Source of the DNA: Aselliscus stoliczkanus
Taxonomy: Eukaryota; Chordata; Mammalia; Chiroptera; Hipposideridae
Direction of reading: 5' to 3'
Length of the DNA stretch: 64,000 nucleotides
NCBI GenBank assembly: GCA_033961575.1
Contig: CM066732.1
Span: 82,540,687-82,604,686 of the forward strand
Numbering within the stretch: the stretch's first letter is position 1; each line of letters begins with the position of its first letter. Under the pieces are notes generated by a model that was not told the origin of the DNA, ran no database searches, and saw only the letters and a list, made by a program, of their open reading frames with translations. Positions 58,871 to 64,000 of this stretch are shown here, piece after piece. A program made the translations under genes and the position numbers.

Positions 58871-59389
58871 CTATACCAGACTCCTGTCCATCTTTCTAAT
58901 GGGAAAATATAAATATACCATCCAGGCAATTTGAAAATGTTCTACGTAAGCAGTAACAAGCACATCCTTAAAGCACTGATGCTATGATCAACTTTCCTTG
59001 AGTTATTGATCACTTAATTATCTTCTAATGAATATATCAGTCCTTCATATGTTCTTATGTCTAATTAGCTGCTCCTCTGTCTCCTTTAAAGAATCATCTT
59101 TCTCTACCTGGATATTAAATGCTGGGGCATCTAGTGCTAGGATTTAAACTAGTTCTTCTCACTCTATAGTCTCTTCATAAGCTCCTTCTTTTTATGCTCA
59201 TAATTAACATAGGTACCTACCAACAGATGACCTTCAAAATTCTATCGGCAGCCCAGCTCAGCTATTTTCTTTGAGCTCTTGGCACTGATAGCCAACTGCT
59301 TAATTAACATTTTCTCTCAGGTACATCAAGAAAATATTACCCCGTGAGATGCTAAACATGTATTTGATAATGTCCATCTCCACCTTGCA

Positions 59390-59510
59390 AAAATGTAGCC
59401 TCTTGTGGGCAGAACTTTTATCTTTTTGTTCACCAAAACACACTTATGTCACAGTGCCTGATGCATAGATGGTACTCAATATTTTTGAATGAATAAATAC
59501 TGTGGTTCAA
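59390..59510 (+). mobile_element. L2 LINE 3' end
   Basis: 'cttgtgggcagaacttttat' 'ctttttgttcacc', 'cacagtgcctgatgcataga' and 'tactcaatatttttgaatga' are the L2 3' terminus. Confidence 0.75.
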
Positions 59511-60069
59511 GCTATTGTGTACCTTCAGTGGTATACCAAGTGAGCAGACTATTTTAATCACAACACTGTTTAGAATTATTGGCATATACTGATAATAAAT
59601 AAAATGGTGTTTTAATTGGTTACATTGTTCTTTTTAAATTTTCTTCAGACAATGCACCCCTTTATTACCCAGACCTAAGGAGAACAGCTTCTATCACCTC
59701 TCGCCCTTCAGAAATTACTGATAATCTGTTTCCGGACTACTTTAGTCACAACTTTTCCATATTTTAAACTCTATAATATAGTCATGCACACTTTCTAAAA
59801 ATTTATATCAAGTCAAAACACTACCATACTTTGGTGTTTTATATCAAAAGGATTTATATTGTTGTTAATATAAAAACAGCACATGATTAACATAGGTAAC
59901 AGAGCTTTGCATCTAGCTCTACTTATGGCTGTCTTTCCTGGTGTGACACCCCCTGCCGACGCCCACTCCTGCTTTCTCTGGGCCAGGGGCATGGGCCTGA
60001 TGGCTCTAGACTCTCATACTCAGCGTGCCCCTGCGCTACACAGAAGACTGACATTCCTCTCTTCATCTA
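59511..60069. other. Unique non-coding stretch
   Basis: Nothing recognised. Confidence 0.45.
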
Positions 60070-60190
60070 GTTGATTGTGTTTCTCTGTGTACATCTAGGC
60101 TCAGAGATGTTCTCCCTCAGGGAAGGCTTTCCTGAGCTCCTTGACTCAGTCAAGTGTCCACTATAGAACTTAGAACTACAAGTTGATATT
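60070..60190 (+). mobile_element. Short L2 fragment
   Basis: 'aggctcagagatgttctccc' 'tcagggaaggctttcctgag' matches the L2 phrase preceding its 3' end. Confidence 0.5.
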
Positions 60191-60261
60191 TGTGTGTATG
60201 TACTCTTGTTCACATTTAGAAATAGTTAATTACTGAAATTACTCAATTATTACTGAAATTA

Positions 60262-61190
60262 CTTAAAATACCTAATATTTATTAGGTGTCATCTATGAGC
60301 CATGCTTTGTACTGGGCACTTGAAATATATCAGTAAACAACTGCAATTGTAGAGTTAACATTTAAGTGGGGAAGAAAGATAATAACCAATATAACATATA
60401 GTAAAATGCTGTGCAGTCCTAAGAGAGAAAAGAAAACTAACATGGGATAAGTGGTTGGGAAATGTAGAAGGTATTATATCAGGTAAAGTGGTCAAGGGAA
60501 ATTATTTAAAGAATGGGTATTTGAACAAATAAAAGAATGAAGTAAAGGAGAAAATGTTAACAAATATTTGTGTAAAGATCACTCTAAGAGGAAGGAACAG
60601 CAAGGGCAAAGGCCTTTAGGTACTAGTTTATTTGGCAGGTTTAAAATCCAGCCAGAGTGCCAGTGTGGAAAATGAGATGAGAACAGATTCAAAGTCCTGA
60701 GATCATATGGAATATATAGGCCAAGAAAAAGAGATTGAAATTTGGATTTTATTCTGGGTGTGTTAGGAAGGTATTTGAGAACAGGAATGTAATAATCCAA
60801 TTTTAGTTTCAAAACGTTCACTCTAGCTGACATGTGGAGAATAGGTTACGGTAGTGAAAGAGCAAAAGCAGAAACTGTTTAGAATGCTATTGCAGAAGTA
60901 CAAGAGGATAATGATAAACATAATGAAAAGATGTCAGATTCAGAAGAGGTTTTGACAGTGGAGCCAATATAGATGGTTTGGATGTGGGGTATGAGAAAAA
61001 GGAAAAGCAAAAATGACTCCAAGGTTTTAGGTCTGAGCAAATGGATAAATGGTGGTATAATTTACTGAAGTACAGGACATTGGGAGAGGGATGAGTTGAT
61101 GAAGATTTGGGCTTAGGGTATGTTAATTTTGTGATGCCTAGTAAGAAGAATCTGAGTAGAGATTTCAAGTATCCAGTTAGACTTGTAAAC
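60262..61190 (-). mobile_element. Long L2 LINE fragment, antisense
   Basis: About 930 bases follow the antisense L2 text in order: 'tgctttgtactgggcacttg', 'aggaaggaacagcaagggca' 'aaggcctttagg', 'taataatccaatttta'-like, 'gctattgcagaagtacaaga', 'ggtttggatgtggggtatga', 'tgactccaaggttttaggtc' and 'ttttgtgatgcctagtaaga'. It is the longest L2 in the window. The 101-codon minus frame at 60887-61192 may be a trace of the L2 coding region (L2 encodes a reverse transcriptase) but is broken. Confidence 0.78.
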
Positions 61191-61639
61191 ACAGTTCAAT
61201 TTTTTAGGATGTTATGTCGCTGATTTGAAAAAAACCAGCATAATGAAAAGAACTGAAAATAGGACTGGAATGTTTCCATAATAATTTAAAAATAATTGCT
61301 TGCTTTATAATATTCAAGATGGAGTCAAACTATTTCACTTGTATATGCGCAACCATTGGAGAAAACTGTGGGCAGGAGTATGCCTTTCATATATCTATTC
61401 TATCCTCAAATACTGATGAGCCAAAAATAGACGCTAAATAAACACTGACTGCCTTATTTTTATTTTCTTTGGGTAACTAGGATAAGCAGAGAAAGAAAAT
61501 GACAGCAACTCAGCCTTTGGTATAATGTAGCCCTGATGAGAATTTACAGAAAAAAAATTTCTAAACTGTCTAAAAGCAAAGAATTAAGAAAGATGACAGA
61601 ATACACGGAATAGAATGAGCCTCAGATAGGGTATTATTA

Positions 61640-61725
61640 GCCTTTGCGTTCTGGCTCTTTCAGGAACCTATTTGTTAACCTTGGGCCAATATCCTCATGT
61701 CTCTGGCCTTCAGTAAAATCTCAAA
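61640..61725 (+). mobile_element. Possible MIR core remnant
   Basis: 'tgttaaccttgggccaatat' then 'ctctggccttcagtaaaatc' matches 'gaccttgggcaagtta...ctcagtttcctcatctgtaaaat' only loosely. Confidence 0.4.
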
Positions 61726-63154
61726 AAAGCTACACAATCTTAGCATTCTTCTGAATTCAAAGAAAATCAGCCTCATTTTTTTGATTACTTCACTTTCAAA
61801 AAGGCTGTTTTTTGTTTGCAGGTTTAGTTTATTGTTAGACTGCAATATTAATATCCATTTCAGAAACTCCTGAATCTGGGCCATATGCCATTAGTGCAAT
61901 ATTGTTCTACAAAACAAAATTAACACATCCTATTTCGTAACATACTTAATAGGGAACTGTCAGCGTATATACATTTTTACACCTTGGTTAGCCATTTAGT
62001 GGGGATATCAATTCATTCCAACCACCAAGGAAAATGTGTAAACAATGGAGACTTCCAAGAGGGAAGGGAGTACTGTTAGGGTTTAAAGAACAATTTTGTG
62101 ATTACTTTCATTGGCATGGACTTATAAACCAAAACAAAACCTTCAAAAATATAGTATGGGCACTATCATTTAATTAACAACAAAAGGATAATCTAATTAG
62201 AAATTTAAAAAATACATCCAATATAGTCTTCCTTTGACTTCGTAGTCTAGAAATATTGAGGGTGCTCATCCAAAAAAAAAAGAGGCTCAAAATAAATATG
62301 AGGAGTACAGGAATTCCTGAATTTTTGGTGAAATGAATGATCACGTTTTTACAGTAGAAACTAGATGCACTGCTATAACCAAGAGACCTTTTCTTCTCAT
62401 TTTGAGAAGCAGCCCTTATATTAGATCGGGGTCAGACTAATTTCTACGTAATACATACAACATAAAATGTTATTAAATAACATGGAATTTAAGAATAAAT
62501 TAAAATAATATAGTACATTCAAATGAATGTTTATAACTATCTGTCTTTAACTTTCCATGAAATAACTCTATCTTTACTCCAGGAAAAAAGTTGACTGACT
62601 CCTCTCCTGTCCTTTCCAGCCCATAGTTTCCTAACCTGTGTTCAGCAGAACTTAGCACTCGAGAAGATACTAATAGGTGCTCTACCAAAAAAATAAAACG
62701 AAGTAAATAAATAGGCCATGGTCAAAGAAATCGGACAAATGCTGCCTGATAGACGTGTTAATGGCTCTGGAAGGGCTCATGTTATAAATAACTAATTGAA
62801 TATGCTTAATCTAGCAATCCCACACTTATTGATCAAAGAAAACTCTTTTCTCTTAGCACTTATGAACAATTCCAGGGACTCCTGTGTTACACAAATACAG
62901 CTCTGAAAACAGTCCCATTGTAGCTTACAAATACTTCTGTTATAGCCCTTTCCTGTATTGTATTGTAGTTACTAGACAATGACCTGTGTCTATGTAGGAC
63001 CTTGTTTTAGTCTTACTTTTCTAGATTCTTAGATAGGTCCTGATCCACAATGTTTATTAATGTTAAGTTGATTAGGGAAGAAATATATCATTTAATATAT
63101 ATAAAAACCCATTAGTTTATTACCACCATTCAAAGTCATATTTTGGTCAAATCT
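61726..63154. other. Unique non-coding stretch
   Basis: AT-rich, no gene or assigned repeat. Confidence 0.45.
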
Positions 63155-63450
63155 AAATGTGTTCCCCATATAGGCTCATGGTGCTTTTCCTGGCTGATGT
63201 GGCCTCCCAAGCTATATTGGCTTGGTAAAGTCATATCCATCTTTCAAGGTTTAGTCCAACATCATTTCCATTGTGAAGTTTTCCCAATTCCCCCCACTGA
63301 AAATTTTGTTTCTTCCCCCCCTTCTGATTTCCCATAGCACTCCTCATATATCATGGTTCTCAGCAGACTTTCTACTTTGTAGTACACTTCACTGGTGGTC
63401 ATGCCTCATTTTCCACATGCTTGATCCATATTTACACCTTGCTTTGTGCC
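63155..63450 (+). mobile_element. L2 LINE 3' fragment
   Basis: 'tcaaggtttagtccaacatc' 'atttccattgtgaag' and 'ttttcccaattccccccac' match the L2 phrase '...ctcagctcaaatgtcacctcctccgtgaagccttccctgatcccccc'. Confidence 0.6.
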
Positions 63451-63636
63451 TTGTACAAACACATATTCAAAAAATTATTTTTTAAACATATGAAGAAAAG
63501 GTTATCCTAATAAGATAAGACACAATTGCATAAGATTTACCTTTGATTCTTTGAATAGGACTTTCAAAATTAAGCATATTAACAGAGTAGAGAAAGCGAA
63601 AAAAAAACACAAAAAAACGTTTAAAAGGATTTAGCC

Positions 63637-63830
63637 CAGTGTTTTTAAACCTGGCTAATTAGCAGAAGAATCGTTCTGAATCCTATGAAAACTACAGATC
63701 CTGAGACCCTCTTATAGACCCAAATTCTATTTTTCAAGGATGGATTTAGAACTCAGATAACACAGATTGCTTCTTAATTTGTTTGCATTTCATCAAAGAA
63801 GCCCCATTCTACAATCCCTTCTCTTTCGGT
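63637..63830 (+). mobile_element. hAT-type nonautonomous element (MER20-like)
   Basis: 'cagtgtttttaaacctggct' 'aattagcagaagaatc', 'aaaactacagatcctgagac' and 'aatttgtttgcatttc' correspond to the start, middle and later part of MER20/MER5-type elements ('cagtggttctcaacctggctgcacattagaatcacc...'). The opposite inverted end was not located. Confidence 0.5.
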
Positions 63831-64000
63831 ACCGCATCATCTGAGAGGCTGACATTGGAGACACAGAGCCTGCAAGCAAATCATAGAGAAATAATGATCC
63901 CCTTGGTGGCCATCTTTCTGCCAAACACAGAAGCCTCCCAATAGGAGTCACTTGCAGATTCTTTGACAGGGAAGAGGACTAAGAGGCAGTTGAAAGCAGC
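63831..64000. other. Unique non-coding end of window
   Basis: Nothing recognised. Confidence 0.45.

Noticed and set aside
1..64000. A bacterial or phage accessory system
   Set aside because: MIR, L2, L1, MaLR and tRNA-derived SINEs throughout prove mammalian chromosomal DNA; no dense coding, no operons.

Overview
This window looks like non-coding mammalian chromosomal DNA, most likely from a bat. It is AT-rich and CpG-poor, full of microsatellites, and densely seeded with fossils of placental-mammal repeats: L1 and HAL1-like LINEs, L2, MIR, MaLR LTRs, a mariner and a MER20-like hAT element. The lineage call rests on two recalled points. The L1 5' and 3' untranslated regions are of the Laurasiatherian type I associate with bats. 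Several short tRNA-derived SINEs and a longer composite SINE also resemble horseshoe-bat-type (Yinpterochiroptera) families. No database was searched, so 'bat' is a moderately confident inference and 'Rhinolophoidea' a weak one.

I can support no intact protein-coding gene, rRNA, functional tRNA or CRISPR array. Most open reading frames are short and explained by repeats. The one stretch that reads somewhat like coding sequence is 10083-10331 (82 codons, acceptor-like CAG near its start, poly(A) signal 175 bases after the stop); it is unproven.

Layout. 1-1636: unique DNA with a long purine tract. 1637-4985: an L1/HAL1-like element carrying a SINE. 5064-7700: a TA microsatellite, two LTR-like remnants and L2. 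7700-13375: unique DNA with three MIRs, the candidate exon and a SINE. 13376-14450: two antisense L1 3' ends. 14450-18180: mostly unique. 18181-18733: a mariner with both terminal inverted repeats and TA target sites. 18800-21204: three SINEs of three types plus L2. 21205-30620: unique DNA with L2, MIR, a MaLR LTR and microsatellites. 30624-31151: TG/TA repeat, CTCF-like motif, G-quadruplex motif and TG repeat. 33030-35052: compound microsatellites and two antisense MaLR LTRs around L2. 36285-36909: composite SINE with a second SINE nested inside. 37800-42215: an old L1 interrupted by a younger, 5'-inverted L1, itself hit by a SINE. 42216-51900: mostly unique with L2 and MIR. 51921-54139: two SINEs flanking a twin-primed L1. 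54140-57700: long repeat-poor DNA with the best conserved-element candidate. 57700-63830: Z-DNA-prone repeat, several L2 pieces and a MER20-like element.

The genes therefore do not 'work together' here. The interest is in retroposition: at least nine SINE insertions with readable target-site duplications, modular SINE architecture, two twin-priming L1 events and a HAL1-like element lacking ORF2. All coordinates of old repeats (L1, L2, MIR, MaLR) are approximate and come from reading by eye.
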